From assembly GCF_002127325.2 (NCBI RefSeq), contig NC_035438.2:144966708-145030707 (forward strand): a DNA stretch of 64,000 nucleotides, in the 5' to 3' direction. Below, in pieces: positions 44,441 through 57,350 of the stretch. A model generated the notes under the pieces. That model saw only the letters and a list, made by a program, of their open reading frames with translations, did not search any database and was not told the DNA's origin. A program made the position numbers and the translations under genes. Source of the stretch: Helianthus annuus. Its lineage: Eukaryota; Streptophyta; Magnoliopsida; Asterales; Asteraceae. The stretch's first letter is position 1; each line of letters begins with the position of its first letter.

Positions 44441-45075
44441 AGAATCAAACATGACAAGCCCTCTTGTGTTAATGTCCCAATAAAGAAATCACTGTCTGCC
44501 ATTGACCCATGCATTATATTTGTTTAGTCCTTTGGAGACTTGTTTGATTTAGAAGTTCAAGACTATCCAGTGTCCTGTATCCACCATGTTTGCTCGAGAT
44601 CTATTTTAAATAACTCTGATCCTTGGAGCTTTGGAAATCGCCGAACAGGTAATGGTAGTCTCAGTTTTAAATATTTTGCAACTCACTTGACAAAATGATA
44701 TTTCTCAAGTCACACCTTCTGTTCAGTTCCATTCCATTTCTATCAAATCAGAAAAAGACCAGGATACAAGTCTAATACAGCGGTCTTCAGTGGCTACATT
44801 ACAAAAAGAAAGCTGGTTATTATAAATAAAAAAATATGATACTTGTCTGCAAAGTATAGACAGAATCCACTCGGATGTATAACAATAACTGAACTCCAAC
44901 TTTTGACCCACTTGAATAAAAGTACAAACTTTTCAATTTACGAATGTTAATAATAAACAAACAGAAATAAGAGTGTGTCTATACCTTGCTTGTATGCTTC
45001 AAAATCCTTTTGTCCTTAGCTCTTCATTTTGCAATCTGGCCGTTACCTTTTTCATAAATGTAACAAACAGAATGA
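44441..45075. other. 3' flank of the F-box gene
   Basis: A 62-codon minus-strand ORF at 44723-44911 has no recognisable domain. The stretch probably contains the F-box 3' UTR and spacer. Confidence 0.35.
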
Positions 45076-46222
45076 TCAAAGCAGAAGTAGTGATTTGATG
45101 TAGGAATACACATAATGTGAAAAATCTCTTCCATTAATCCCAAGACTGCTAATAGATTTTGAGCATGGTTCAGAAACAGCAAGTGATCCAGTCCACTCAG
45201 GATAGCGTGGTAAACTATCAATTATAGGTTCGCCTGTCTTCCTAAATCCCATTACACAAACTTCTGATACATTATCCGGTATATTAATAGTGAATAACTT
45301 TGTAAACGATTTTAGATCATCCTCCATCGTCCATACTGGAAAAACTAGGTCATTGGCTTCTACATCGCGTTCAAGCACAACAAGAGACTCCCTCAGCTTA
45401 TAAATTGTCAGACCACTAATCGACTGGTGTGCTAAACTGTCTGGAAGGTTTACTTCTCGGAATTCTTCACTTGTCATATCAAATGAGATTAACAGATTAT
45501 AAGACTGAAATCCACCATCAGCAGTAATCCTATTAGTAGCAAGCCAATAAAGCATTCCATCTATAACTACCGTGTTATCGTAATCAAATTCAATCGAATT
45601 ACGAGGGAGATTGCTGGTATATGGACTTCTCCAAGCCCCTGTGCTTAGTGTAAAAACTTCAACTTGCCAAGGAATGCAAGTTACACTTTCCCTGTGGCCC
45701 CACATATTAATATGTGTAATCTTGACTATCTTAGGGTCATTAGTCTCACGACAAACCCCAAAACCTAAACCGGTTTCGTAAATCCTCCTATCTGCGACAT
45801 TCGGCACATCAACCGCAACAGCTTTTCTAATGCAAGGATTCCAAAGGAACAACTCTGCCTGTTCCAGAGAGGGGACCATCATGGCCCTCTTGATAATCAC
45901 CATACAAACACAACAAACCGTGAGAGCTGCCGATTATGTAAGAATTTCGAAGCATGTTAACCATATGGTGAGTATTCAGGGAGACTCTGTTTTGTGGGAA
46001 AGTATGATTATCATCAAATAAAACATATTTTTCTTGGAAATCTACATTATCTTTATACCTTGCAAGTAGATATTGCATCTGGCCGCTGTAATTCTTGATA
46101 AAATCATCGCTGTCGATGAGAAACTTCCATGCTTTGCAGACCGATCGAATTTGGATCAAGGATATGACCGGAAGCCTTTTGAAGATTTCGGCTTGGATTT
46201 CGAATGGTATGTTGTCGGACAT
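45076..46222 (-). pseudogene. F-box protein gene with one frameshift
   Basis: The ATG at 46222 starts MSDNIPFEIQAEIFKRLPVI, then SLIQIRSVCKAWKFLI, a standard N-terminal F-box that binds SKP1 in SCF ubiquitin ligases. GSSHGLLCLYG, FLWNPCIRKAV, RSPYTSNLPR, DGMLYWLA and ISFDMTSEEFREVNLP follow, an F-box-associated (kelch-like) substrate domain. The frame breaks in a run of four C (plus G) at 45871-45874; coding continues in the next frame to a stop at 45076. Total coding capacity is about 382 residues, normal for the family. One extra base is the only defect, so it may be an error in the sequence rather than a dead gene. Two MITEs lie directly upstream. Confidence 0.8.
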
Positions 46223-46297
46223 CTTGATTTTGATTACGGAATGAATTTCTAGGGTTTTGATCAGGGTATGAATTTGGGGAGAGGTGTAACGATGTAA

Positions 46298-46593
46298 GAG
46301 CATTCACATCCATTCCACCATATTTTCACCCTAAATTACACTAAAAAACACTACATTTTCTCTCTCCTTTTTAATTAAATAATATTTTTATACCTTTATC
46401 ATTACCTTTTTCTCTATCTTTCACTCACAATCACTTTCAAAATATATTAAAAATTATAGGGGGTGAACAGTGTCCCCCAAATATACAGATGAACAGTAAC
46501 ATTTTCTCTCTTCTCTACTCACAACCACTTTTTATACTCCTTACATTATAAAAACTTCACACACACAATTTGATGGATTGGATGTGAATGCTC
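46298..46593. mobile_element. Tourist-like MITE upstream of the F-box gene, unit 1
   Basis: Ends GAGCATTCACATCC and GGATGTGAATGCTC are inverted repeats. TAA precedes it (46295-46297); TGA follows. It shares internal ACTTTTTCTC and GGTGAACAGTGTCCCCC blocks with unit 2. Confidence 0.8.
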
Positions 46594-46605
46594 TGAATGC
46601 TCTAA

Positions 46606-46922
46606 GAGCATTCACATCCAATCCATCAAATTATACATACATTCCACTAAAAACAACTCCTATATTAATATATTTCCACTAAAAACAAATACTTTTTCTC
46701 TCTCCTTTCAATTAAATAATATTATCATTACCTTTTTCTCTTACTTCCACTCACAACCACTTTCAAAATATATTAAAAAATTATAACGGGTGAACAGTGT
46801 CCCCCCAAATATACAGATAAACAGTAACATTTTCTCTCTCCTCTACTCACAACTACATTTTATACCCTTTATAATATAAAAACCCCTCCTCACATAATTT
46901 GATGGTTAGGATGTGAATGCTC
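46606..46922. mobile_element. Tourist-like MITE upstream of the F-box gene, unit 2
   Basis: It has the same termini as unit 1 and TAA on both sides (46603-46605 and 46923-46925), the PIF/Harbinger target. The 12-bp link between the units repeats part of the terminus, suggesting insertion of one copy at the end of the other. Confidence 0.85.
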
Positions 46923-46925
46923 TAA

Positions 46926-47339
46926 TACTGCTCCCCAATCCCAGGGTTGTATAAAATAATCTCTTACCAGTGCGATTCTCTGCGGTTCGCTGCGGACTAT
47001 GATATCATATCGGCATTCGGCATAATCATCGTTATCAATCGACATGTTTTTTACATCGATTGAAAACCCATAAAAACGAATACTTGTACTGGTATCGGTG
47101 TTATTTGGTCGGTATCGGTCAGTTACGATACTGGTATCGTGTGCAGACACTTGAAATAGCTTACGATACCAAAAAAATACTTTATTGTGAATATTACTTT
47201 GTGTTCAATAAATTTTATACCGTCACATCGAGAATTCTATAAATTTTAGTCAGTATATATTTGGTTTGTGATGATAAAAAAAATTAACCATATATGAGTC
47301 GTTCGAATACCGATGTTTGTTGTATTTCATTGGTGTGCA
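46926..47339. other. No feature recognised
   Basis: AT-rich sequence with several TACGATACTGGTATCG-like self-complementary bits near 47120. No gene is seen. Confidence 0.35.
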
Positions 47340-47651
47340 ACTTGGCTCCATCAGTGATGAACTTTGGTTACGGTTATAGATTCTACCAGCTTGGATGAAA
47401 CTGGTAGGCTCAAAAGGGAAGAGAATTAATGGAGTGAGTGTATTGACTACTACCAGAATTCAAGGAAGCAACTGGGTCAACGAAGTCAATGTTGACCCAG
47501 GTCAAAAAGTCAACACTAAAATTTATGAGGTAGTCAACAATGGTCATAACAATGGTCATTTGAATTTTACAGAGATCAATCTGATGGGCTACTAGCCCTG
47601 GATTTTATGCAAAATTCTGGCCTAAAGATCATAAATCTCAGATGTCTCGTA
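47340..47651. repeat. Local duplication, copy 2, left part
   Basis: It aligns with 43790-44040. The alignment is broken by the copia element, whose TSD TGTTT is at 47652-47656, and resumes at 61839. Confidence 0.8.
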
Positions 47652-47656
47652 TGTTT

Positions 47657-48121
47657 TGTTGCCCAAAATGATCTTTGATCTCTAGATCGCAAATGATAAT
47701 CGTAACTTTATTGAATACCGAAATTTGAATACAATAGAATTTACATGAACATGAATTGTGTTCTACAAATGAAAATCTAAGGCCTATTTATACTAATCTA
47801 ATGGGTACGAGTGTAGAGACATATCCCTTCGTGAATAGTCGCGTTTCTTCATGAACGGGTGTGTCTCTAGGAACTTGTGGATGAGATTTGACATGAAAAG
47901 GTGCGTCTCTAAACGAATGTTTGCGTCCCTTCCTTCTTCTCCTTGTGGCCGAGATCAAAAGGGTGCCTCCCAAGGGGTTTCGCAACCCTTGGGGTGATGG
48001 TTGTGAAGTTCTGGTTTGTCATAACTGCCCCCTGAACTTTGTAACCGCCATGTAACCGCCATACTTTACACTAATTACTAATAAACCCTTGTACTAGGAT
48101 GTATAAAGATTAGTGATTTCA
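47657..48121 (-). repeat. Copia downstream LTR
   Basis: Plus-strand ends are TGTTGCCC and AGTGATTTCA. It is followed on the plus side by CACCCCCCTAATC, the complement of the polypurine tract. Confidence 0.92.
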
Positions 48122-48130
48122 TTCACCCCC

Positions 48131-49225
48131 CTAATCTTGAACATCCTTAGGTTGTTGCAGACTTTGAACTCCGAGCAGTTCTCGCATTGTAGCAAACTTG
48201 ACCCTTGCTAGTGCCTTTGTTAGTATGTCTGCCTGTTGTAGTTCTCCACTTACGTGTTCCACAGTGATATCTTCGTTCTCCACGCATTCTCTTATGAAAT
48301 GGTAGCGTGTATCAATGTGCTTGCTTCTTCCATGAAAGACTGGATTCCTCATGAGTGCTATTGTAGAAACATTATCCACTCTAAGTGTTATCTTCTCTTC
48401 CTTCCAGCTTGTAATTTCACTTAACAATCTTTTAAGCCATAGTGCTTGGCATGCTGCTGCAGTGGCTGCCATGAATTCTGATTCACATGATGATAATGCC
48501 ACTGTCTGTTGCTTCTGTGTACACCAGGTTATAGGTGATTCTCCAAAGTAGAATACCAGACCAGTTGTTCCTTTTCCTTTGTCTGTATTAACTCCAAAAC
48601 TGCTATCACTATAACCTGTGATCTTACATCCTCCTTGCTTCTTGTAGATGATTCCATGCTCTTTAGTTCCTTTGATATAACGTAGTATTTGCTTCACAGC
48701 TTTCAAGTGTTGCTCCTTTGGTTCTTGCATGAATCTACTAAGCAGACTGACTGGGTAACATAGATCTGGCCTTGTATGCAATAAGTACCTGAGAGAACCT
48801 ATCAGGCTTCTGTAATGTGTTGCATCTACTAGATCTCTTTCTTCAGTCTTTGTTAATTGTGTTCCTGGATTCATGGGAATCTTTGTGTCATTGCAGGTTA
48901 ACATATCAGCGTCTTTGAGTATCTTGTTGATATAGCCTGTCGGCTTGATGGCTATCTCACCCCCTGCTTGAATAACTTCTATTCCCAGATAATATGCTAG
49001 CAATCCTAGATCGCTCATTTCAAATTTATTCTTCATCTGAGATTTGAAAACATCTATCTCCTTCTTTGATGTTCCAGTGACTATCAAATCATCAACATAG
49101 ACTCCGACTATCAGCGTATAAGTCTCACTTGTCCTTGTATAGATTGCATTCTCTAAAGTGCACTTCTTGAAGTTAAGTGACTTTAGGGTTTGATCTAACT
49201 TCGTATTCCAAGCTCTTGGTGCTTA
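48131..49225 (-). pseudogene. Copia RT C-terminal half and RNase H
   Basis: Downstream of an in-frame TAA (49225-49223) the same frame continues to a stop at 48131. It carries APRAWN, the catalytic YVDDLIVTG, the SLIGSLRYL region and RPDLCYPVSLLSRFM. RNase H follows, with GYSDSSFG, SSCESEFMAA, VDNVSTI, FHGRSKHID and ADILTKALARVK. The only break from the upstream pol frame is that one nonsense codon, in the position of a usual Gln (YGLR-x-APRAWN). The polypurine tract begins at the stop. Confidence 0.9.
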
Positions 49226-52096
49226 TCTCAATCCATACAGTGCTTTTGATAGTCTATAAACCTTTCCTTGATCTCCTGGCTTTACAAATCCTTCTGGTTG
49301 TGATACGTAGACCTCCTCCTTGAGATCTCCGTGTAAGAATGCAGACTTCACGTCTAAATGATGTACTTCCCAACCTTGATATGCTGCTAAAGCCAACATT
49401 AGTCGAACTGTCTCTATGCGAGCTACTGGTGCAAAGACTTCGTCAAAGTCTATTCCGTGTTGCTGAACATATCCTTTTGCAACCAGCCTTGCTTTGTGTC
49501 TGACCACATTTCCGTTTGCATCTTTCTTAGTCTTGAATACCCACTTTAAACCTATTGCCTTGTGATCTCTTGGCAACTCTGTCAATCTCCAAGTGTTATT
49601 CTTGTTTATCGAGTCTAACTCGGCCTTCATTGCTTCAATCCATTTTCTGTCACTAGATGCTTCCTTGTAATTCCTTGGTTCTTCTTCAGCAAGTAATAGT
49701 TCTTGTGGATTTACTTGAATTTCCTCTGTCTCTTTGTATAGTTCTTTGAGACTTCTTAGTTTTACTGGAGTGTCACTAATACACTCCGTTGTACTTTCAG
49801 AGGTAGATGGACCTCTACTTGGTAATCTGCTTGAACTTCCTGATGAGTTTTGATTGTACGCATGTGCTGGCGGGGTTACATAGGAGTTTGGTTCTTCTGT
49901 CTGTTCTACTCCTGAATTATCATGATGTGGCCCGCTACTACCAGGACTACTTGGTTCATTTTCTTCTAACTCTGGTGCGTTGTCATCTTCTTGAATGACA
50001 AAGTTTGTCCATTCGGGATTCCCTGAATCCACCGTTTCCATATAACTATTCCAGTTCCATGGTTGACCTTCCATGAACTTTACATCTCTACTGACACGTA
50101 TCTTGTTCTTCGTCGGATCATATAATCTGTATGCCTTTGATCCTTCTTCTATTCCAAGGTAAACCATAGGTGCACTTCTATCATCTAACTTCTTTTGTTG
50201 AAGTGGTAATACCTTAGCGTATGCTGTGCAGCCAAAAACCTTTAAGTGTTCCAGATTCGGCTTTCTTCCTTTCAATGCTTCATACGGGGTCTTGTTTACC
50301 AAAGCCTTCGTTGGAATCCGGTTTAATACATATAACGTATGTCTTATTGCTTCTCCCCAGAAATTTTGTGGCATGTTCATTGCCTTTAACATACTTCGAG
50401 TAGTTGACAACATCGTCCTGTTTCTTCTTTCAACTACTCCGTTTTGCTGTGGGGAATATGGCGCTGTAAGCTGTCTTGCTATGCCATTGTCTTTGCAATA
50501 CTTGTTGAATTCAGCCGACGTGAATTCTCCTCCTCTGTACGTCCTTAGCATTTTTAACTTGGTTTGAGTTTCTGTCTCCACCTTTTCTTTGAACTGCTTG
50601 AAAGTTTCGAATGCTTGATCCTTGGAAATTAGTAGATATGCCCACATGTAGCGAGTACAGTCGTCTACAAGTAGAAATATATACTTCTCCCCAGCATGTG
50701 TTGGTGGGGATATAGGACCACACAAGTCTCCATAGACTAAATCCAGATGTTTTAAAGATCTGAATTTCGCCTGGTTTGGAAATGGTGTCCTAGTATGTTT
50801 TCCTAATAAGCATGTGTCACATACTTGATTGGCATGGCTTATTTGAGGAACTCCAAGTACCAAGTTCTTTCGAGTCATTTCCTTAATAGCATCGAAGTGT
50901 AAATGGCCTAACCTTGCGTGCCATAACCATGCTAAATCTTCTGTGTTTGAGAGCAGGCAGATTGGCCTTCCAATCTTTAACTTTACTTTATACAACTTGT
51001 TCCTCATTCTCCAGACTCGCATTAGTAACTTTCTGTTCCTGTCGCGGACTGTTAGTAAGTCTCCATCCATTACTATTTTGCAACCGATTTCTGTGAGTTG
51101 TCTGAGGCCCAATATGTTGCTTTTCAGACTTGGAATGTAGTATACTTGAGAAACAATCTTTTGTTCTTGGTTCAGATATTCCAGCAGTATTGAACCTTTG
51201 CCTTTAATTTCTACGTGCGACCCGTCACCGAACCGCACTTCCCCTGTCACCTTTTCATCTAATTCTCTGAAGTGACTTCGTACTCCTGTCATGTGGTTGC
51301 TGGCCCCATTGTCTAAGTACCATAGACTTATATCTTCTGAGGCGTAACTTGCTGGTTCTATGCGTTCTTCATTTAGTAGAACCCTTTCTTGAACAATGTT
51401 TTCTTCTTGTATTGCCATTAGCAATACGGGTGCTTCGTCTTCCTCGACGAGATTTGAATGTTCTTGTACAACATCTTTCTCAGGACAGTCTTTCTTGAAG
51501 TGTCCATACTTCTGACACTTGTAGCACTGGATCTTACTTATGTCTGTTTGGTTTCTTCCAAAATTCCTCCAATTCTTAGACCTTCCACCTCTGGGTCTAT
51601 ACGAAGATCCTTCGTTCTTAGTGCTTTGCCTGTCTTTATTGTCTCGCCAGTTTCCGCGCGATTGATTGAACCTGCCACGTCCGCGGTTTCCAAACTGTCT
51701 TCCTCTGCCTGAGTTGTTGTCGTGATGTGTAAACATCAACTTGTCTTGACTTTCTCCTGGGCTTCCTTTCTTTTGCTTAAGTCTTTCTTCGAACGTTTTT
51801 AACCTTCCGACCGCTTCTTCTAGCGTCATTGTTTCTAGATCGGAGTACTGTTCCATCGAGGCAACAATCTGAGTAAACTTATCTGGCACTGCATTTAGGA
51901 GTTTGCGTACCGGAGTCGGTTGACTCAGTGTTGTCCCTAATTCGCTTGCCCGGGTAACTACATTGTTTATCTTTGCGGTGAAGGAATCTATCGTGTCATC
52001 TTCCCTCATTTGCATTAACTCGAATTCTGATAAAAGTGTATGCCACCGAGCCTTCTGTACCCGATCAACACCAACGTGTCTTGTCTTGAGATTTTC
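49223..52096 (-). pseudogene. Copia gag C-terminus, protease, integrase and RT N-terminus
   Basis: One long minus-strand frame starts where the nested element ends. In order it carries the gag C-half ([17 protein letters not shown]) and a zinc knuckle [14 protein letters not shown]. Protease [11 protein letters not shown], integrase zinc region HARLGHLHF...CDTCLLGKH and core [14 protein letters not shown] come next. RT begins with [34 protein letters not shown] and [12 protein letters not shown]. The integrase core has LRTYRGGEF: the second catalytic Asp (normally DRGGEF) is Tyr (codon 50539-50537), so the integrase should be inactive. The third catalytic residue is kept in NGVVERRN. The frame ends at the TAA described for the downstream half. 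Confidence 0.92.
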
Positions 52097-53569
52097 TGTC
52101 ACAACCCCCGGTCCCTAGTTTCCGGGAACGGGCGGCCGCGAACCAGTTTCGGTGGTATCACGTTTATTTATCCAATTTAGCAGCGGAAATTTTCATCAGG
52201 ACCGTAGTTAGGAAATATTTAATCAGAGTAAACCACCATGTTTTATAACATTAAACACATGGGTAAAACCCAAGTTTTCAGTACACACATTTCATAGGAA
52301 TAAATCCTATTTATTTAATAAAAACATCTATTTTATTCTTAAGTAACTTTATTGCCACTTTTCCAAGCCTTCAGTGCTGTCCAGCTGGCTTCTATTTGGC
52401 TTTCACATTTTGTTACCTGAAACGCGTTTTGAAAACATTTTGTCAGTGGGAAATACTGGTGAGTGAATCCCAGTTTAATCAGGTTTAAATAAAATTCACA
52501 GTGAACAGTATTGAGGGCGCATCCCGCAATTATATTTGTTTCCAAGTTATATCAATTATCACCCGTCGGTACTGTCAGACCTGACTTGTGAAAATGTTAC
52601 TCCTTAACCAGGTGGTAACAAATTTTGTATACAAAACCCCAACATACCCACGATAATTGTATTCTTACAAATACTCAATAACTGCTATTCGCATGGAAAA
52701 GTATGTAAGGTTTTGTAAAAACATTTAACAAAAAGAGGATTTCTCACAAAAATGAGTATATAAAAAGAGGATTAACTCACATTGCTGTTTTAGGTTTTTC
52801 GTAAGGATTTCCTGGGAATAATCTATAAATTACACAAATGCACGTGTGTTAGTATAATAACGCATTTTAACATTAGTAATACCCTCCCCGAGACGGCATT
52901 CCAACGACTACGTCGGGCAGAACCACGACAGCCGTTACGGAACCCTAGATCAATCGGGCAGCGTATCTAATACATCTCCAGGGGTTATAATACTTACATC
53001 GTAGCAGAACCTCGCTATTTTTAGGGGGTATAATACCCGGGTATAATAACGCCACTATAGAAATTGAGATTGAAAGAAAGAAAGTGAACGAAATGGACTG
53101 AAGGCCCGTTGCCTTCTATTTATAGGGTTGTAATCGCGTCTTCACGCGGCCCGCGTTAGATATGGGCAGGGCTTACGCGGCCCGCGTGGCCTAGGGGTCT
53201 AGGCGTAGCTGATCCGGGTCATCACTAGGTTCAACACGCGTTACGACACGTGTCATCACCGGGCTGTGCCACAACTTGGGTCACTCGCGGCCCGCGTAAA
53301 CTTAAACGGGATCATACGCGGCCCGCCTGAACTTAAGTTTCACCGAATCCAACTATGAGCTTTGATACGGCCCGCGTAAAGTTGAGGTGAGGTCCTATGC
53401 GGCCCGCCTCAACTTAATATTTATTGTTTTTAATTTAATTTATATGTTATATTGTATTTTGGGCTCGGTTTTCACATACGGGGTGCATACAAAGATATAT
53501 TGAGACATTTCAATATAATAGGGTGTCGGAAAAATTATGAGGGTGTTGGTTTTACCGAGGGTTGTTATA
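52097..53569 (-). repeat. Chromovirus downstream LTR
   Basis: Plus-strand ends are TGTCACAACCCCCGG and GAGGGTTGTTATA. It includes repeated CGGCCCGC motifs (53148-53410) and a minus TATA-like sequence (plus TTCTATTTATAGGG, ~53115). Confidence 0.9.
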
Positions 53570-53605
53570 TCCTCCCCACCTTGTTTTAGAGCTCGTCCTC
53601 GAGAT

Positions 53606-55159
53606 CTACTGGAACAAGTGTGGATATTTCTTTTGCATTTCTGATTCAAGCTCCCATGTGTACTCAGGTCCTCTTTTGGAGTCCCACTTCACTTTGACCA
53701 GAACTAATCTTTTATGCTTGAGATTCTTAATTTTCCTATCTTCAATTTGGAGAGGTCTCTCTACAAATTTGAGTTGTTCATTTACTTTTATATCTTTAAG
53801 AGGTACTAAGAGTGATTCATTGGCTAGACACTTTTTGAGATTAGATACATGAAATACATCATGTATTCCTGCCATTTTCTCTAGCAGTTGTAGCTGATAG
53901 GCTACAGGTCCTACTCTTTTAAGAATCTTGAAAGGTCCAATATACCTGGGACTTAGCTTTCCTCTTTTGATGAATCTTACCACTCCTTTCCAAGGAGAGA
54001 CTTTTAACAATACCTTATCTCCTACTTGAAATTCTAATGGTTTGCGTCTGTTATCAGCGTAGCTCTTTTGTCGATCACGCGCTGCTTTCAGTCGTTCCTT
54101 GACTTGAATGATTTTATCAGTTGTTTCTTGTACTATCTCGGGTCCAGATAGTTGTTTTTCCCCAATTTCTGCCCAACAGACTGGGGTTCTGCACTTTCGT
54201 CCATAAAGTGCTTCGAATGGTGCAACATTGATACTTGTGTGATAACTGTTATTATAAGAAAATTCTATTAAAGGTAAGTGTTCGTCCCAGTTACCTCCGA
54301 AATCAATTACACAAGCTCTAAGCATGTCTTCCATCATCTGGATTGTCCTTTCGCTTTGCCCATCTGTTTGAGGATGATAAGCTGTGCTTAAGTTTAACTT
54401 GGTTCCCATTGCTTTTTGGAAACTTGACCAAAAATGAGAAGTAAAACGGCTATCCCTATCAGAAATAATTGATAAAGGAATTCTATGTAATGAAACAATT
54501 TCATTTACATACAATTTGGCTAATTGTTCCATACTAAAGGTCTCCTTCATTGGTAGAAAATGAGCTGACTTGGTTAGCCTATCTACAATCACCCAGATCG
54601 TATCGTTACCTTTTCTTGTTTTGGGTAATTTGGTAACAAAATCCATTGTTATCAATTCCCATTTCCAAACTGGCATTTCCAATTGTTGTAACAAACCTGA
54701 GGGTTTCTGATGTTCAGCTTTAACTTGTAAGCAAGTTAGACATTTAGAAACATAGGCTGCTACATCCTTTTTCATTCCTATCCACCAGAAATTTTTCCTT
54801 AAATCCTGGTACATTTTATCACTTCCTGGATGCATCGTATATTTAGATTTATGGGCTTCTTCTAATATACGGTGACGTAAATTTCCTAATTTAGGTATCC
54901 ACATTCTCTTTTTATGGAACCTCCAAATTCCATCTGTTCCTTGTTCTAATTCCTTAATCATTCCTTTTAATTTTTCAGTATCCTCCTTGATTACTGATTC
55001 TTGTGCTTTTCTAATCTGATTATTTAAATCTACTTGTAGATTTATTTTAAGAGAACGTATCCTTTTTGGCTTTTCATGATACTTCCGACTTAAAGCATCA
55101 GCCACCACATTGGCTTTTCCTGCATGATACTGGATATCACAATCGTAATCACTAAGCAT
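53606..55159 (-). pseudogene. Chromovirus RNase H end, integrase and chromodomain
   Basis: The frame begins within RNase H ([21 protein letters not shown]). Integrase follows: zinc region [20 protein letters not shown]...CLTC, then core residues in [16 protein letters not shown] and GQSERTIQ, all three acidic residues present. A GPY-type region ([18 protein letters not shown]) and a chromodomain-like end ([18 protein letters not shown]) complete it. Chromodomains of this group are thought to steer insertion toward heterochromatin. This part is fully open for 517 codons, but a frameshift separates it from the upstream RT/RNase H frame at 55152-55159. Confidence 0.92.
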
Positions 55160-55805
55160 CCATCCAACGCCTTTGTCTCATATTTAATTCTTTTTGCCTA
55201 AAAACATACCTTAAACTCTTGTGATCTGTGAATATGGTAAACTTACTACCATAAAGATAATGTCTCCAAATCTTAAGGGCAAAAATTATGGCTCCTAATT
55301 CCAAATCATGGGTTGAATAATTCTCTTCATGACTCTTAAGTTGTCTAGATGCGTAAGCTATAACCTTTTGATGTTGCATTAATACACATCCATAACCTAA
55401 CTTAGAAGCGTCACAAAAGACTACAAAGTCTTCAGTTCCTTCCGGTAACGCTAGTATGGGTGTATGGGTTAATCTTTGCTTAAGGATTCTAAAAGCTTCT
55501 TCTTGTTTTGGTCCCCATTCAAACTTAACAGATTTACAGGTTAACTTAGTTAAAGGAATGGCTATTCTAGAAAAATCTCGGATAAATCTTCTATAATAAC
55601 CGGCCAATCCTAAGAAACTTCTAACCTCAGTTGGTGACTCAGGGGTTTTCCATTTAGTAATTGCCTCGATCTTTGCTGGATCTGCATGAATTCCTTCATG
55701 ATTAACTAAATGTCCGAGAAATTGTACCTGTTCTAACCAAAACTCGCACTTTGAAAATTTAGCATAAAGCTTTTCCTTTCTCAATAAACTTAAAAGTAAT
55801 TGCAA
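55152..55805 (-). pseudogene. Chromovirus RT C-terminus and RNase H
   Basis: The frame carries [75 protein letters not shown] and [11 protein letters not shown]. It ends at a frameshift into the integrase frame. Confidence 0.9.
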
Positions 55806-56246
55806 GTGCTTTGCATGCTCCTCTTTACTTTTAGAGTAAATTAGAATATCATCTATGAAGACAATTATGAATATGGTTTACATATTCGGTTCATCATGTC
55901 CATAAATGCGGCTGGGGCATTGGTTAAACCAAATGGCATGACAGTAAATTAATAATGACCATACCTTGTTTGGAATGCGGTTTTAGGAATATCCTCTTCC
56001 TGTACCTTTAATTGATGATATCCTGATCTTAAATCAATTTTAGAGAAAAATCGAGCTCCTTGAAGTTGATCAAACAAATCATCGATCCTCGGTAATGGAT
56101 ACCGATTCTTAATCGTGACTTTGTTCAATTCACGGTAGTCAATGCACATACGCATTCCTTCTTTTTAACAAATAAAATCGGCGCTCCCCATGGCGATGAG
56201 CTTGGCTGTATGAATCCATTCTCCAACAATTCGTCTAGTTGTTTCT
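55806..56246 (-). pseudogene. Chromovirus RT N-terminus, damaged
   Basis: [20 protein letters not shown] and [13 protein letters not shown] are intact, but a TAA follows RYGHY (normally Glu). Just before the catalytic IDDIL (about 55865-55880) a few codons are missing and the frame shifts. Upstream, the [14 protein letters not shown] region is out of frame with protease. RT is therefore broken in at least three places. Confidence 0.85.
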
Positions 56247-57350
56247 TCAGTTCTTGCATTTCCGCGGGTGCCAAACGGTAAGGTGCTTTGGCAATTGGTG
56301 CTGTTCTTTGAATTCAACTTCCCTGTCTGGCGGTAGTCCTGGCAATTCTTTTGGAAAGATATCTGAAAACTGAGATACTACTGGAATGTCTTTTAATTCT
56401 TTTCCTTTAGTGTTAGTGATTATAGAAATCAAATACACTATAGACCCTTTCCTTATATAACTTGCAGTTTTCATCACAGAGATGAATTTAGTGGATCTAG
56501 ATGGTTTATCTCCTTTAATTGTGATCTTTTCACCTCTTGGTGATTTTACCTGAATTGACTTTTGCTCACATAAGATATTGGCTTTATTGGCTATTAACCA
56601 ATCCATTCCTAACACGACATCAAATCCTACCAGATTCATTGGGTAAAGGTTTGCAATAAATTTTTGATTAAAAATTTCTATTCTTGCTCCTTGCAAGAAT
56701 TCAGAAATCCTAACGGTTTCTCCATTTGCGGTTTCTACTAGACATTCTTGTGGTAGTTTAGTTAATGATTGATTTAGGAGTTTGCAAAATGAAGTATTAA
56801 TAAAACTTTGGTTTGCACCAGAGTCAAATAATACTTTAGCAAATATATCATTAACTAAAAACGTACCAGCAATGTCGTCCGGAATCATCTTGGCTTCATC
56901 TGCCGTTAGAACAAATGCTCTAGCATTTTTAGTATTCTTGTTGTTTGCAACTGGAGCCAATTTTGGACAGTTTGTCTTAATATGACCTTTTTCTCCACAG
57001 TTGTAGCACATTCCATTACTGGTTTTTCTCCTGCAATTTTCTTCCTTGTGTCCTGGCGCCTTACAGTAATTACAGTAAGTGGAGCATTTTCCAGAATGCT
57101 TCTTCTTGCAGTTTCTGCAGTATGGTGCAGAGGTAGAACCTATATTCCTACGATTGGAATTCCCAGAACGGAATTCTTGAGTAAGCCTTTGGGTTAGGTT
57201 TCTCCTCTGGTCTTCTTCTCTAGTACGGATTAACTCATCTGTCAAGGTATTGGCTAGTTCTACAGCTTCTTCTATAGTTTGGGGTCTAGCTGCCTTGACT
57301 ACATGTCTAATCTCTCCAATTAATCCCCAGATATAACGGGAGATTAACAC
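56247..57350 (-). pseudogene. Chromovirus gag C-terminus and protease
   Basis: The frame includes RPQTIEEAVELANTLTDE, three closely spaced Cys/His segments (CRNCKKKHSGKC, CNYCKAPGHKEENC, CYNCGEKGHIKTNC), the protease motif LFDSGANQSFI and VLGMDWL. The last Cys/His segment is a standard zinc knuckle. The end reads [14 protein letters not shown] and then loses frame through a small deletion near 56310. Confidence 0.88.
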
